Source: Thecaphora thlaspeos
Taxonomy: Eukaryota > Basidiomycota > Ustilaginomycetes > Urocystidales > Glomosporiaceae
DNA: 64,000 nt
NCBI GenBank assembly: GCA_900291925.1
Contig: UWYS01000022.1
Coordinates: forward strand, 386,875 to 450,874
Reading direction: 5' to 3'
Shown here one piece after another: positions 1-11,200 of the stretch. Below the pieces are notes generated by a model. That model was not told the DNA's origin and did not search any database. It saw only the letters and a list, made by a program, of their open reading frames with translations. Position numbers and translations under genes: made by a program. Within the stretch, counting starts at the first letter, position 1. Each line of letters begins with the position of its first letter.

Positions 1-2003
1 TCCACCTCACTCTACTCCACCGCAGCGGTGATGGCGACGCCTTCATGAGCTCGGCCTTCCAACACACCCTCCACGGCCACGCTATGCCCAACACCTACGC
101 CGACGTCGCGCTCGGCTCGACTATCACGCTGCGCCACCTGCACACCCAGGGTGGTTACCTCCACTCGCACCCGTCCGCGTATCCCGCCGGAAGCCAGCAG
201 CAGCAGATCACCCTCTACCCGCACCGCGACGAGAACAACGAGTGGATCATCGTCAAGGCGCCCGGGCCCGAAGACGAGGCGCCCCAGGTCGACGAAAAAG
301 GCCACCCGCTGCGGCCCGAAGACGAGGTGTCGCGCTTCCACCAGGAGCCTATTCAGTACCTGAAGCACGGCATGGAGGTCCGCCTGCTCCACCACAAGAC
401 CGACAAGCGCCTCCACAGCCACGACGCCCACCGTCCGCCCGTCACCGAGAGCGACTACCAGAACGAGGTGACCGGCTACGGCTTCAAAGGATTCGGCGGC
501 GACGCCAACGACAACTTTCATGTCGAGATCTACCAAGGGGCCAAGGGCGATCGTGCCTCATCGACGCGCGTGCGCGCGCTCCGAACACACTTCCGCCTCC
601 GCCATACGCTGACGGGCTGCTACCTCTTCTCGCACAAGGTCGTCCTGCCGGACTGGGGCTTTGGCCAGCAGGAGGTGACGTGCAACAAGAACCCGACCAT
701 GCCCAACTCGCTCTGGTACGTCGAGACCAGCGTCCACCCTATGCTCGAACGCGACCGCGAGCAGGGCGGCATGGTCGACATGGTCAACTACATCCGCCCC
801 TCCTTCCTCGAGCGCTTCTGGGAGCTGCAAAAGGTCATGTGGGAGACCAACGCCGGCCTAACGGAGCGACACGTTTACGATTCGCGCCCGCTATCGTGGC
901 CGCTGCTGAGGCGCGGCATCAACTTCTGGACAAAGGATCACCGCCAGATCTACCTGATTGGTAACCCGCTCGTGTGGTGGGCCTCGACGGCGTCGGTCGC
1001 CTTCTACCTCGGTATGCGCGCACTTCTGATGCTGCGCGCCAAGCGAGGCCACCGCGACTTTAACGACAGCAAGGTCTCATTCTATGACCAGACGGCGGGC
1101 TTCCTCACGCTCGGCTGGGCGCTCCACTTTGTCCCCTTCTTCCTGATGCAGCGCCAGCTCTTCCTGCACCACTACCTACCGGCCCTCTACTTTGGCGTGC
1201 TCCTCTCGGCGGTGCTGTTCGACTTTGCGGCATCGACGCTGCGACCGCGCTTCCGCCTGGTGGCGATGGGTGTGGCGCTGGTGCTCGTCCTCGGCGGCTT
1301 CCTCAAGTTTGCGCCGATCACGTACGGCGGCCAGTGGACGGTGAAGGGCTGTGAGGACGCGCGGTGGGTCAGAGGGTGGGACTTTAACTGTCGCGACTAC
1401 CCGGCCGACGTGGCCAAGTTCAAAGACTACCTGCCCGCCATCAAGAGCGCTGTGCACCAGCAGCAGCAGCCCATCGCAGCCTCATCGGCGGCGGCGGCGG
1501 CTGGTGGGGGTCCGGTGACGCAGGCGATCCACGACGGAGGATTGGGAAAGGCAGAGGCGGGTAGACATGCCTTTGAAGTCGCACCGGCTCAGGCGCACCA
1601 ATCCGGCGGAGGTGGACCGGCCCTGGTGGGCGTGGGAGACATTGTCGCTGGAAAACTAGAAGGGTTGAAGGAAGGCATCGTGGCGGATTACGAGATGATC
1701 AAGGATAAAGTGCTCGGTGGACATCATTCTCAGGCGACAGGAGAATCATCCGCACCTGCTGCATCGCCAGAGGGAGGAAAGATGGAAGGTCTAGACCAAG
1801 AACAGGTGGAAAAAGTCCTTTTGCAAGGTACCGCTGCCGTCGTCGTCGTCGATGGTGGGGAGGAAGGGGAGGAAGCGAAAAAGACAACAGTGGATAAGAC
1901 GGTTCCCAATCAGATTGCAAAGGTCGATCTACATGCCATCGAAGAGGCACACGAAGCGGCAAATGTCGAGGATGATCGTGATGATGCTAGGAAAGACGAC
2001 TGA
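1..2003 (+). CDS. PMT2: Protein O-mannosyltransferase, PMT2-type (5' truncated by window edge)
   Basis: Catalyses transfer of mannose from dolichol-phosphate-mannose to Ser/Thr of secretory proteins in the ER membrane. The frame is open to the left edge, so only the C-terminal 666 residues are visible. They begin in the conserved loop (LLHRSGDGDAFMSSAFQ) that precedes the MIR repeats. MIR-type motifs follow (GSTITLRHLHTQGGYLHSHP, LYPHRDENNEW, then RTHFRLRHTLTGCYLFSH), then WGFGQQEVTCNKN and SLWYVETSVHPM, which fit the PMT2 subfamily better than PMT1 or PMT4. About four hydrophobic membrane segments lie at roughly bases 960-1310. The normal PMT end (WDFNCRDYP) is reached near base 1400. The protein then continues for about 200 further hydrophilic Glu/Lys/Ala-rich residues, which is unusual for the family. 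The stop codon is TGA at 2001-2003. Family assignment is strong; the subfamily is likely. Confidence 0.93.
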   Translation, partial: HLTLLHRSGDGDAFMSSAFQHTLHGHAMPNTYADVALGSTITLRHLHTQGGYLHSHPSAYPAGSQQQQITLYPHRDENNEWIIVKAPGPEDEAPQVDEKGHPLRPEDEVSRFHQEPIQYLKHGMEVRLLHHKTDKRLHSHDAHRPPVTESDYQNEVTGYGFKGFGGDANDNFHVEIYQGAKGDRASSTRVRALRTHFRLRHTLTGCYLFSHKVVLPDWGFGQQEVTCNKNPTMPNSLWYVETSVHPMLERDREQGGMVDMVNYIRPSFLERFWELQKVMWETNAGLTERHVYDSRPLSWPLLRRGINFWTKDHRQIYLIGNPLVWWASTASVAFYLGMRALLMLRAKRGHRDFNDSKVSFYDQTAGFLTLGWALHFVPFFLMQRQLFLHHYLPALYFGVLLSAVLFDFAASTLRPRFRLVAMGVALVLVLGGFLKFAPITYGGQWTVKGCEDARWVRGWDFNCRDYPADVAKFKDYLPAIKSAVHQQQQPIAASSAAAAAGGGPVTQAIHDGGLGKAEAGRHAFEVAPAQAHQSGGGGPALVGVGDIVAGKLEGLKEGIVADYEMIKDKVLGGHHSQATGESSAPAASPEGGKMEGLDQEQVEKVLLQGTAAVVVVDGGEEGEEAKKTTVDKTVPNQIAKVDLHAIEEAHEAANVEDDRDDARKDD

Positions 2004-2197
2004 ACGTCGTGTCGGGTGAGACCGTCGCTCCTGTTAGCTCTCTCTCGATCGTTTGTTGGAATAGTTTTTTTTTTTTTTGTTTTGTTAAAAATGCCTATAC
2101 TGTATGAGCATTGATCAAGGAAGGAAAAGCAACGCCCCATAAACCTCGTATCCCACCCTCTCCTCCTCGCTTGCTTTTGAAGCCTCTCCGATAGTCA

Positions 2198-4303
2198 TCA
2201 CTGCAATCGATTCACTCCCTCAGCGTCAGAAACCAACCTATTCAACAAACCCACCAACCTACGCACCTCTTCACCTCGTGCACCAGTCGACATTTGAAGT
2301 AAACAAAACTCAACATCATCTGCACCTGGACCTTTACTTCCACCCAAACCGTATCCTCCTCTTTCCTTGACGTCCTCCCTGACCTGTCGGATGGCTGGAT
2401 GTTTATTCAATCCCTGCATGACTGTCCATTCCCAATGGTGAAGTGCGTGTAATACTCGTGCTCGAATCGCACAATGTCCCCCCACGTAGAACCGTTTGGC
2501 AGGTCGTTGTTTGTCGTCTAGGTCGGATTCAGCCAGGTTTTCTCCGCTTGATGATATATCGCTTGCGTTGTTGTCGTCTGAATCCGAGGAAGAGATGGTG
2601 GTGGTGGAAGATGACGACGACGACGACGACGACGACGAAGGTCGTCTCTTTTTCTGACTTGTTTCCCTTCTTCCCAACGTCTCCTGATCGTACCTGTTCC
2701 CCTCGAACCTGACGAAATGCGAACACGTCTGACTCTTCCGATGGCAAGCGCCACATCCTCTCTTTTGCAGTCCTCCGACCTTCCTTGCTTCATTGTCGAA
2801 AAGCAGCTGGACGCACAGCTTAGGGTACTCACGAAGGTACCATGAGAATTGTCTCCTCATCGCCGAAGATGTCAGGGACTCTTCACTCGAACGTATCTTC
2901 GAGCGCAGTTGGGCGCGGGCGCGTTCGAGACGCGAACGATCCGAGGACGAGAGGTTGCCGAACGGTATCAACATTCGGACCACCGCCCATTCCAGCCAGA
3001 GAGCGCATAGATCTTCAAGCGTAAGCCGGGCGTGACCGAGGCCGAAGGCGGAGAGGATGCTGCCAGCGTGGTTCTTGCTGGTGGACGGATTGGGTAGGAG
3101 GTGTTGCCGCTTGCCGCTTGGTGACGAAGACGAGGCGTGGGTCAAAGGGCCGCTGACGCCGTTCGACGTCATCTTGACGCCCTCCTCGGTCTCGACGTGG
3201 TCGTCTTTCACGATAAAGTCGACGCTGTCGTCGCCGCTGCTGCTGCTGTTGTCGCCGCTGTCGCTGTCGCTGATCTCTTCGATCTCGCTGCTCCATTCCG
3301 ACGGTGTCGCAGACCGGACTCCTGTAGCGCCGCCGTCGCGTCGCTCCTTCCTCGTCTTCTTCTTCTTCTTCCTGCTTCCCCTGTCGGAGCCCGAGACCGA
3401 CGAGCCGAACAAGCTGGTGTGCCTCGACCCATCGCTGCTGCTGCCGTTGTCGTCGTCGTCATCCGAGCGGCTTGATGAGGCGTCATCGTCATCGTCGTCG
3501 CTGTCGCTGCCGCGCAGCAGCTTGCTGCGGCTCCTTCGCGCTCGCTCGCGCTCCTTGCGCAGCTTCGCGAGGCACTTGCGAAAGCCGGCCTTGTGCGTCG
3601 AGCCGGTCGAACGGGCGAGGGCGTCCTCGTTGAGGTAGGACTTGAGTTTGGAAGGGTCATCGTCGTCGTCGTCGTCGTCATCGGATTCCTTCGAGCCGCC
3701 GGCGTGGGAGCGGCGTTCGCGCCTGCGACGCTTCTCTTTCGCCTTCCTCGCCTTCTCCTTCGTTCCCTGCTCCATCTCTTCCCTCTCCTTCCTCTTCCTG
3801 CTCATCTCCCTCTTCTCTTCCTTTTGCCCAGCCGTTGACTTCTCTTTGCCTTTGCCCTTGCCCTTGTCCTTGCTCTTATTCGGAGGCCTGAGGACGCGGA
3901 CCGGGCCGACATCGTCGTCGTGGTCGTCCAGCTGCACTTCGACGAAAGCCTGTACCGGCGCCCGCTTGGCCATGTCCAGCTGCGCGCCGCCGTCGTCCGA
4001 GGCGGTGCGTGACGATGTTTCGATCTTCGTCTTCGACGAGCAGACGGAGGAGGATGTCGAGCTCTTGACCTTGGTGGCAGGGCGGGGGGTATCTTCGAGG
4101 TCTAGATCGTCGATGCAGATGTATTCGGCCTTTCGACGCGGACGCGGTGGAGGTAGCTCGACCCAGCAGACGAGCTGCGGGGAGGATGGAGACGCCAACG
4201 ATGTCGAGTTTGGGTGGGGATGACGAGAGGAAGAAGGGCTTGCGAGGGTGACGGGGTGAGGGGCCACTGCCACGCCTCGTTTCCTTTTTGTAGCGGACGG
4301 CAT
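2198..4303 (-). CDS. DUF4211-domain nuclear protein
   Basis: A single-exon protein of 701 aa. The first two thirds are low complexity: Lys/Arg-rich stretches typical of nuclear proteins (KSKDKGKGKGKEK, KAKEKRRRRERRS), poly-Asp and poly-Ser blocks. An ordered C-terminal third starts near residue 415. It contains a Cys motif (CGACHRKSQTCSHFVRFEG), the NRYDQETL sequence, and, after another Ser/Asp linker, FYVGGHCAIRARVLHALHHW. That combination is the signature of the fungal DUF4211 domain, whose biochemical role is not established. The Asp/Ser repeats are encoded by long GAC/GAT and TCG/TCT runs. It is transcribed toward the PMT gene with a 194-bp gap, and divergently from the t-SNARE gene. Domain call fairly confident; function unknown. 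Confidence 0.82.
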   Translation of the reverse strand: MPSATKRKRGVAVAPHPVTLASPSSSRHPHPNSTSLASPSSPQLVCWVELPPPRPRRKAEYICIDDLDLEDTPRPATKVKSSTSSSVCSSKTKIETSSRTASDDGGAQLDMAKRAPVQAFVEVQLDDHDDDVGPVRVLRPPNKSKDKGKGKGKEKSTAGQKEEKREMSRKRKEREEMEQGTKEKARKAKEKRRRRERRSHAGGSKESDDDDDDDDDPSKLKSYLNEDALARSTGSTHKAGFRKCLAKLRKERERARRSRSKLLRGSDSDDDDDDASSSRSDDDDDNGSSSDGSRHTSLFGSSVSGSDRGSRKKKKKTRKERRDGGATGVRSATPSEWSSEIEEISDSDSGDNSSSSGDDSVDFIVKDDHVETEEGVKMTSNGVSGPLTHASSSSPSGKRQHLLPNPSTSKNHAGSILSAFGLGHARLTLEDLCALWLEWAVVRMLIPFGNLSSSDRSRLERARAQLRSKIRSSEESLTSSAMRRQFSWYLREYPKLCVQLLFDNEARKVGGLQKRGCGACHRKSQTCSHFVRFEGNRYDQETLGRRETSQKKRRPSSSSSSSSSSSTTTISSSDSDDNNASDISSSGENLAESDLDDKQRPAKRFYVGGHCAIRARVLHALHHWEWTVMQGLNKHPAIRQVREDVKERGGYGLGGSKGPGADDVEFCLLQMSTGARGEEVRRLVGLLNRLVSDAEGVNRLQ

Positions 4304-5088
4304 GGCGGGCGAGATCTCTGTGTGCGTGCGTGCACGGCGAGACGGACGGACTGGCAGAGGGAAGGGCGGCCCGTTCTACCGTCTACGCCCGGCACTCAAA
4401 CCTGGCGACGGAGGTGATGCCGATGACTGCTAATGGGAGGATCGCGGTTGCCTCTGCGTTTGACGGCGCGGAGAGAGAAGGCTCCAGATCCAGGGTGCGA
4501 GGACCTACGTGCGGACCTCTGGAGCGTGAGAAACCGTGCGTGCGCAAGACAGCTGCCAGCGGAGAGAGCTCGGGCTGTGTGGCCCTCGGTGCAGCCCTCG
4601 GGGCGGCGGTGACGATTCTGACTGTCCTACGTTCTGGGGCGGCGGTCGAGACGGTTCGGAGCGCGGACGGAGAGGGCCGCCTCGGAAGGCAGCCGGTGGT
4701 CGGCGGGGCGCGGCGGCCAAGTGTCACGTTGGCGTGATCTTCTAAAAGTCAACGAAATGGGTCACGGCCGGTGCCAAGGCGGGGTCCTTCCGTGTAGGTG
4801 CTAGGCGTGGAGGAGGCGGCGGGTGGCGGCGGGTGGCGGTGCAAGAACAAGCTAAGTTAACTTTAATCAGGGTCCATTACGCGCAGCACTGTTTTCGGAA
4901 GGCCCGCCGTCGTGCGTCGTCACCGCTCTCGACCAGACTAGCGCCCGCCGCCTGCCCCCGGCCGCGTTCCGGCTTATTGGGCCGCGGGGGTGCAAGGCGA
5001 GCCAGGCCTTCCCCTCACGCCTCGCCATCCATCATCGGCGCAAGCCACTGCGCATACGATCCTCGCAGCCATCTACCTCAACCACAAC
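4304..5088. promoter_or_regulatory. Divergent promoter region (DUF4211 gene / TLG2)
   Basis: A 785-bp region between two divergently transcribed genes. It contains a short GC-rich tandem motif (GGCGGGTGGC-like) near 4813-4838. I see no TATA box and no coding sequence with domain content. Short open frames here have no recognisable similarity. Confidence 0.5.
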
Positions 5089-6631
5089 ATGGCGAGTCAT
5101 TTCTCCAGCGGGGCCTATACCGCCGTCGCCGGCTCATCGTCAACCTCGGCGGGGGCCGTCGGCGGTTTCCACCCTTCGTCTCCCTCTGGCTCCTTCTCTA
5201 CAATCTCGCCCCACCTCGGCCAGACACGATCGCGCACCCTCCTCTTCCTCTCCTATAGAGACACGGCAGCACGGACCACGAAACGGCCATCCGGAAGCGT
5301 CTCGTCTGGCAGCGGCAGCCTGTACTTTCAGGCTCCCTACACGGACGGCGACGGCGACGGCGACGGCGACCCGCTCAACTCATCGAGTGTCAACCACTCG
5401 GAGCAGCAGCGCCTCCTCGGCTCCTCTTCCCCGTCTTCGGCTCGCAACAGCCACGACCGCGCGCATACCTCGATCGAGCTAGGCATGGATACGGGGAGAG
5501 CGAGGGGCACGAGGGGCGGCGGCAACGACGATGGCGGGTCGGAGCTCCCGCCAAAGTGGATGGACATCACCGACCAAGTCGACTCGATCCTCGCCTCGAT
5601 CCGTCCACGCATGGACTCCCTCTCCCGCCTTCACGAAAAGCACCTCCGTCCCGGCTTCACCAATAAGTCATCGGAAGAAAAGCAGATCGAGGCGCTCGCC
5701 CTCTCCATCACGCAGGACTTTCGACGCAGCTCGCGCCTCGTCGCCGGCCTCGCCTCCTTCACCCAGCACCTGATCCGAGAAGCCAAAAAGGGAGGGAGCA
5801 GCACCACCGTCAGGCAAATAGCTCTCGCGCAGAACGTACAGACCGCCCTAGCGTCGAGGGTGCAGGACCTGAGCGGCGCGTTCCGAAAGCAGCAGACCGT
5901 ATATCTGCGCAGGATGAAAGGGATGGAGGTGCGCGATCGCGACATACGCGCAGCTCAGGGCCTGGCGGGCGCCCCGTTTGCCAGTAGCGCGAGGGAGCGA
6001 GACGAGTTCAGAGACAGCGAGCTGGCCGTAAGGGAGGACATGGAGCTGGTGAGTTGCGGCGGTTGCGGTTCGAACAGGCCGTTAGGCTCAAGGGCAGCGA
6101 GCGACAAGGACCACTGAGCTCGCTCAATCTGACCCGTTCTTTTCTATGTCTCCGCCACCGCATCTCCTGCAGTCTCGCACAGCCTCTTTGGCAACCAAGA
6201 CGCACGCCCAATCGCAAGCACAAGACCTCGTTGTGCTCGAATCCTCTTCCGCCCTGGCCGATGCCGAGATCCAGCAGCGCGATCGAGAAATCACCGAGAT
6301 TGCCAAGTCGATCCAGGAGCTGGCGAGCCTGTTTGGCGATCTCCAGACGCTTGTCATCGATCAGGGGACGATGCTGGATCGCATCGACTTCAACGTCGAG
6401 CTCATGAGCCGCGAGATGGAGGGGGCGGTCAAGGAGCTCGAGGTGGCGACGGGCTATCAGCGGAGGACGGGGAGGAGGCAATGCATCCTCTTCCTTATCC
6501 TCTGCATCACGCTGTTGGTCGCTATACTGATCATCAAGCCGTTTTGGAGGTTCTTTAGTGCCGGAGGGGCGGGCGGGGGTGGGACGGGGTCGTTGCCTTT
6601 ACCTGAGCCTTCTCCGGCGTCAGCGTCGTAG
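5089..6631 (+). CDS. TLG2: t-SNARE TLG2 / syntaxin-16 family
   Basis: Qa-SNARE of the trans-Golgi network and endosomes, used for retrograde and endosomal membrane fusion with a Vps45-type SM protein. Two exons, 5089-6048 and 6173-6631, joined in phase 0 (donor GTGAGT, acceptor CTGCAG), give 472 aa. The start chosen is the ATG at 5089, in good context, rather than an in-frame ATG 99 bases upstream. Visible features are TRSRTLLFLSYRD near the N terminus, PKWMDITDQVDSI at the start of the Habc region, a three-helix regulatory domain ending in KGMEVRDRDI, and a SNARE helix (QRDREITEIAKSIQELASLF) with the zero-layer Gln in LVIDQGTMLDRID. A single C-terminal anchor follows (CILFLILCITLLVAILII) with a short luminal Gly-rich tail. 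Order, length and motifs match syntaxin-16/Tlg2. Confidence 0.95.
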
Positions 6632-6891
6632 GACGGACACATCCACCTACCTGGTGCGGCCACCTCATGTTCACATGGGCCGATGCCGCATCGTCTGTTG
6701 CAATTCAGGCGAAGAGAGGCGGCAGCCCACCCGCACACAGACAAGCCCTTGGTTGACCTGCTGGCTGTGCGGGCAACAGGAGTGTGTCATACAGGACTGC
6801 GCGATGCTTTGATTGTGACGAAGCAGCGATGTGGTGCTAGAGATGGATGCTTTACAGGGGAGCTGCTCACTGTTGTCGGAAGGGAGAGTCT

Positions 6892-7491
6892 CTATGATCG
6901 AGCCGCACCACCGAGCTATCAACGCAAACAAGACCCGAGACGAAGAAAAGGCGACACGACCAACGTCAGTAATCCTTCGACCGCCATGCATCTTGATTGC
7001 CATGACGGTGTGAGGGACAGACTCACCATGATGCTCTCCATCTCCTCTTCTCCAAGTACGAGTGCAGGGGTCCTCCAGAACCTCTCAGGAAGCAGATGTG
7101 TATCTTCGGCCACCTCCCTACCCTTCATCGACACGTTTCCAAGCAGACCGCCGGAAGGTCCCTTTGAAGAGGAGGAGGATGCGGACGAGGCGGTAGGGTC
7201 CTTGAGTTTTGAAGGGTCAAAGTGAGGACCGGATTCGTAGGCTTCTTGGAACTTTTGAAAGTTGGACGCGATGCTCTCCGGTGCGGCGGGGTGGGGATGG
7301 GGGACGTGGGCTTCTACGGAAAGGGGGCGGAGACGGGGAGGAAGGAGGGAGGGAGAGAATGGTGGGTTAGATGACGGGCTCGATAGAGGGCGTAGTTTGG
7401 GGCGGTGGAGCTTACCCTTGGGCGCCTTTCGATCCGGGAAGCGGATACGCTGCTTGTGTACGTGTGCTCGTCGGGCCAGTGTCCTCAGCAT
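6892..7491 (-). CDS. KGD4: KGD4-like subunit of mitochondrial 2-oxoglutarate dehydrogenase (MRPS36/Ymr31 family)
   Basis: Small structural protein that tethers E3 to the E1-E2 core of the mitochondrial 2-oxoglutarate dehydrogenase complex; older literature placed it in the mitoribosome. Exon 1 is 7027-7491 and exon 2 is 6892-6915, giving 162 aa. The start MLRTLARRAHVHKQRIRFPD resembles a mitochondrial presequence running into the conserved RIxFPDR motif. The family C-terminal signature (LPERFWRTPALVLGEEEMES) is followed immediately by a GTGAGT donor. The only downstream acceptor that restores the usual terminal Gly-Gly-Ala is at 6916-6917, giving IM-LGGAARS-stop from a 24-nt last exon. The intron is 111 nt and holds a CTGAC branch-like motif. 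The Pro/Ser-rich middle makes it longer than yeast Kgd4. The exon structure is a manual reconstruction. Confidence 0.8.
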
Positions 7492-8233
7492 GTTGGGCGT
7501 GTGTCTGTTCTTCGTGTGCGTGTGGTGTCGTCGATGTTGCGTGGGGTGTGTGGATCGTGTATGGTGGTGTGAGGTGCGGTGGGGAGGAGCGCGGGAAGGG
7601 AAGACGGGGAGCAACAAGGGAGGACAACGGTGATCCGAAGGATTTGGCGAGCCAACGCCTCTGCGCCGTGCCCGCGTCCGCTTTGAGCCGATTCGGGCCG
7701 CCCATCTGTCCGTCCGCCTCGCCAGCGTCAAAAGCAAAGTGGAGAGGCGCCAGGCGCGAGGGCGAGGGGCGACGCACGGGGAGGAGCATCGGGGATCCCC
7801 GATGTCACTCTGTGGATCGGGGACGCGGCGGCGTGTGTTGGTCGGCCTGGCGTTGTGGAGGCGGCGGGGTCTTGGGACGCGCGTCGACCCCTTCCTCACA
7901 CAGCTTCCATCTCCACTACCATCCTCCGCACCTCTTCTCGCCTGAATCCTTCCAGCACGCCTGTCGCCCATACTCGCCCATCGATATCCTTGCCACTTCT
8001 TCTTCATCCCGGGGCGTAGGGACAGCGCCGAGCAGCCTTTGCATTCTCCACTCTTTCACGCCTTCGGCCATCCGCCACCGACCACGGCGTCCGCATCCAC
8101 GCCTTCCCGACCACCTCACGCCAGGCACGGCCAAACAGTCCTGACCCTTTTACGCCAACATTCACAGAGAGGGTTCCCGGCCATCACGCACTCAGCGTCC
8201 ACCTCCCTCCCCCTGCCTCCTCCTGGACCAACA
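7492..8233. promoter_or_regulatory. Divergent promoter region (KGD4 / PITH-CENP-T gene)
   Basis: A 742-bp region. The frame of the right-hand gene stays open 65 codons upstream of its chosen ATG, but that extension is Pro/Ser/His-rich and lacks domain content. No TATA box, repeat or additional gene is recognisable. Confidence 0.45.
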
Positions 8234-11200
8234 ATGAGCTGCAACCCGGCCAACGAGCAGGACAGCAGGGATGACGGTGGTGAAGATGGATCGCGCCAGC
8301 TCGATCAGGGCTCGTCGTCGTCGGGCGCTCTCTTCGCCGTCGATGGCGACGCAACCAGCCTCTTCCAGTACATCCTCCGAGACAAGGTTTGGGGCACCAA
8401 CCTCGACCCACCCGAGTCGGCCAAGGACGTTATCAAACCGTGGCACCAACGCCTCTCGACCGCCGAGTGCGTCCAGTCCAACGTGGACGACCAGCTTACC
8501 ATCACCGTCCCCTTCACCTGCCCCGTACGCGTGAAATCGATCATGATCAACACGGGCACCGGTGATTTTGCACCGACGCGCTGCCGCGCCTTTGTCAACC
8601 GTCCGGACGGCATCGACTTTGACGAGGCCGACGCTGCCACCGCCGACACCCATCCTGCTGGTCAGCCGACCACGCGGATCGCAGCCACCCTGGGCGCCGT
8701 CGGCAGCGGCAAGGCACAAGCCGACTTTGCCCTCCTCCAGGGTCAGGAGGGCATGATCGAGTACCCTGTCAGCGTCGCACGCTTTTCATCGACAAACTCG
8801 GTCACACTCGTCCTCTCCCACTCCAACGCTACCACCCTCTCGCGCTTCTTTTACCTCGGCTTCCGCGGCACCGCCCCCCAGCTGAGCAAGGATCCCTCCG
8901 AGATGCTCGACATTGCCACCGCCAACGCCGCCGACAAGCCTGTCGACGGCTTACGCGAGAAGCGCACCGCAAGCCACGGTCTGGCCGGTGGCAGCGGTAG
9001 CGGCTCGCAGGGCTCGCTGCGCTACGTCGTCTCCGACCGCGACACTGCACAGAGGATTGCTGATCTGGCGCAGGGAAGCGGCAGTAGTCCACGACGCAAG
9101 GGAACCGCCGGCAGTACAGCCGCGCCCAATACAACACCGCGCAAGGGTGGCTCGTCTATCAGAAGTGGCGGAGGAGGGGCGGCCGCTGCCAATGACCCTT
9201 CCTCACCCGCCCCTGGCGCCACAGTTAGCACCTCGGGCGCCGCTGTCGCCTCTGACCCTGCCAGCAGAAGGCGATCGCTGTCACAGCCGCCGCCGGCAGA
9301 CACCCTTGCTCGTCACCTGCATCAGCAGCAGGCCAAAGAGCAACAGCAGCGACTCCAGCAGCAGCAAAGCGCGATGACGGTCGGTGCCGGGCCATCACTG
9401 TTGCGCACGCCCGGACGCTCCGCTGCGACGGGAAAGACGCCGCTGCGGTCAGCCATCAAGGCGGGCGCTTCCACCACCGCCGCCGCGACGCCAGGCAGAC
9501 GGGCGCTCGGGACGCCGCATCGGCCGGGCGAGCACTCGGTCGGGACCCTGGCGCAGACGCCAGCCACCGAGATGCGCAAGAAGCGCAACGAGGCGCTAAT
9601 AGCGAGCGCCCAACGCACGCGCGAGAAGCGGCGCCAGAGCACCTGGGGGGTTGGCGGCTGGGGCGGAGGCCGCGAAGAGTCGCCGTTCGACTTGCTTCGG
9701 CGGCTGGCGCGTGCACCTGGCTTCGTAGTCCCGCCGACGCCGCAACAGGCGGCCGAGGATGCCGTTAAGATGCCGCCACCTCCAGGCTCCGCTGCTGCCG
9801 CTTCGACCGCGGCTAGACGTGCCTCGTCCTCTTCGGCTGCATCTGCTAGGGATGGTCTCGGCGCCGGCCCTGGAACTGGTGGCGGTAGGAGCTCGACCTC
9901 TGGGCGGCAGAGCAGCATGTTGCGGCCGGGAGAGAGCGTGCCGGGCGATCTGACGCGTGAAAGCGATGGCCCGGAAGACAGCGCTGATGTGAACGAATCG
10001 AGGGACGCGTCGGAAACCTCCTCTTGGATCGGTCGCGCTCCTGGCAACAAAGGAGGGGCTGACGTCTCGCTCGCATCAGAGGTGGGGGCGGCGCGGAGGA
10101 AGTCACTGATCCGCGGCGGCATCTTTGCGGCGCTGGCGGAGCGGGGCCGGAACGTCTCGGCGCGAGCATCGGACGCGGCCTCCCGCCTCTCGCTCGGGTT
10201 GGCCGGCGACGTGTCGGCCCTGTCTGCTACGACGTCGGCGCTCGGAGGGCTGCGCGAGACCGAGCTGGAAAAGTCGCTGGTGGTCTCGTTGGGCGACCTC
10301 GACGATAGCAGCCTTGCTTCGTCGTCACAGGAGGGCCTCAGCCTATTGACCGAGACGGACGCGCGGGCCCTGGAGCGGCTGGACGAGCTGATGCGGAGGA
10401 GTCTCTTCAGCAACGACAGCGGGCTCTCGCTCGGCGGCCCTGGCGAGGACGACGATGACCAGAGCCGCAGCCGCAGTCGGTACACAAAGTGAGTGCTTCC
10501 ACCTGCCCGTGTGTCTGAGCTGCAAGCGTTTAGAGAGGCTGACATCCTCGACGCCTTTCATCTTTCACTTATCGCCCTTGCGCTCACTTGAACAGAAGCT
10601 TCATGCGGTCCGTTTCAGATCCTCTTCAAATGGAGGACGAAGGCGAGGAAGACGACGAGGGAGGTGCAGGGGCAGACACAGGCGATTACAGCGCCCTTCT
10701 CGCCGACCACGACGCGGGCGGCGAGAGCATGCAGGACGACTCAATTGCAGTCGATGAACCGTCGATCGCCAGCTCGGCCCCAGACGCTCAGTCGATGCAG
10801 CGCGATGACGACGATCGCGATCGGACCCGGAGCCGCGCCACGCTCGACGACTCAGTCCAAGATGAAAGTCACGTCACGATCGGCAGCACCGACGCCGGCG
10901 GTCTGTCGTCCGAGGTCTCGCGCGCCGGTCTCGACGCCAACGACTCGTCGCTCAGTCGTCTGCAGCAGCTGGACGATGATTTGCGATCGCGCACCGACAT
11001 CCTTACGGACGCGGGCGACATTTCGGGTATCAGCGCGCCCCTCGAGGCGCTGTCGGACCAGGACGACGACGACAACGATCACGAGCAAGGCTTCGGAACG
11101 GCGAGCACGGATCTCGATGACGACGACGACGATGCCGGCAGCGCGGACGACGGCGTCGGCGCGGGCGATGCGAGCGTGCGCAAGCTCGACCTGATGAACC

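Noticed and set aside
8039..8233. An upstream in-frame start for the PITH/CENP-T gene
   Set aside because: The 65 extra residues are Pro/Ser/His-rich, and the ATG at 8234 is closer to the usual distance before the PITH domain.
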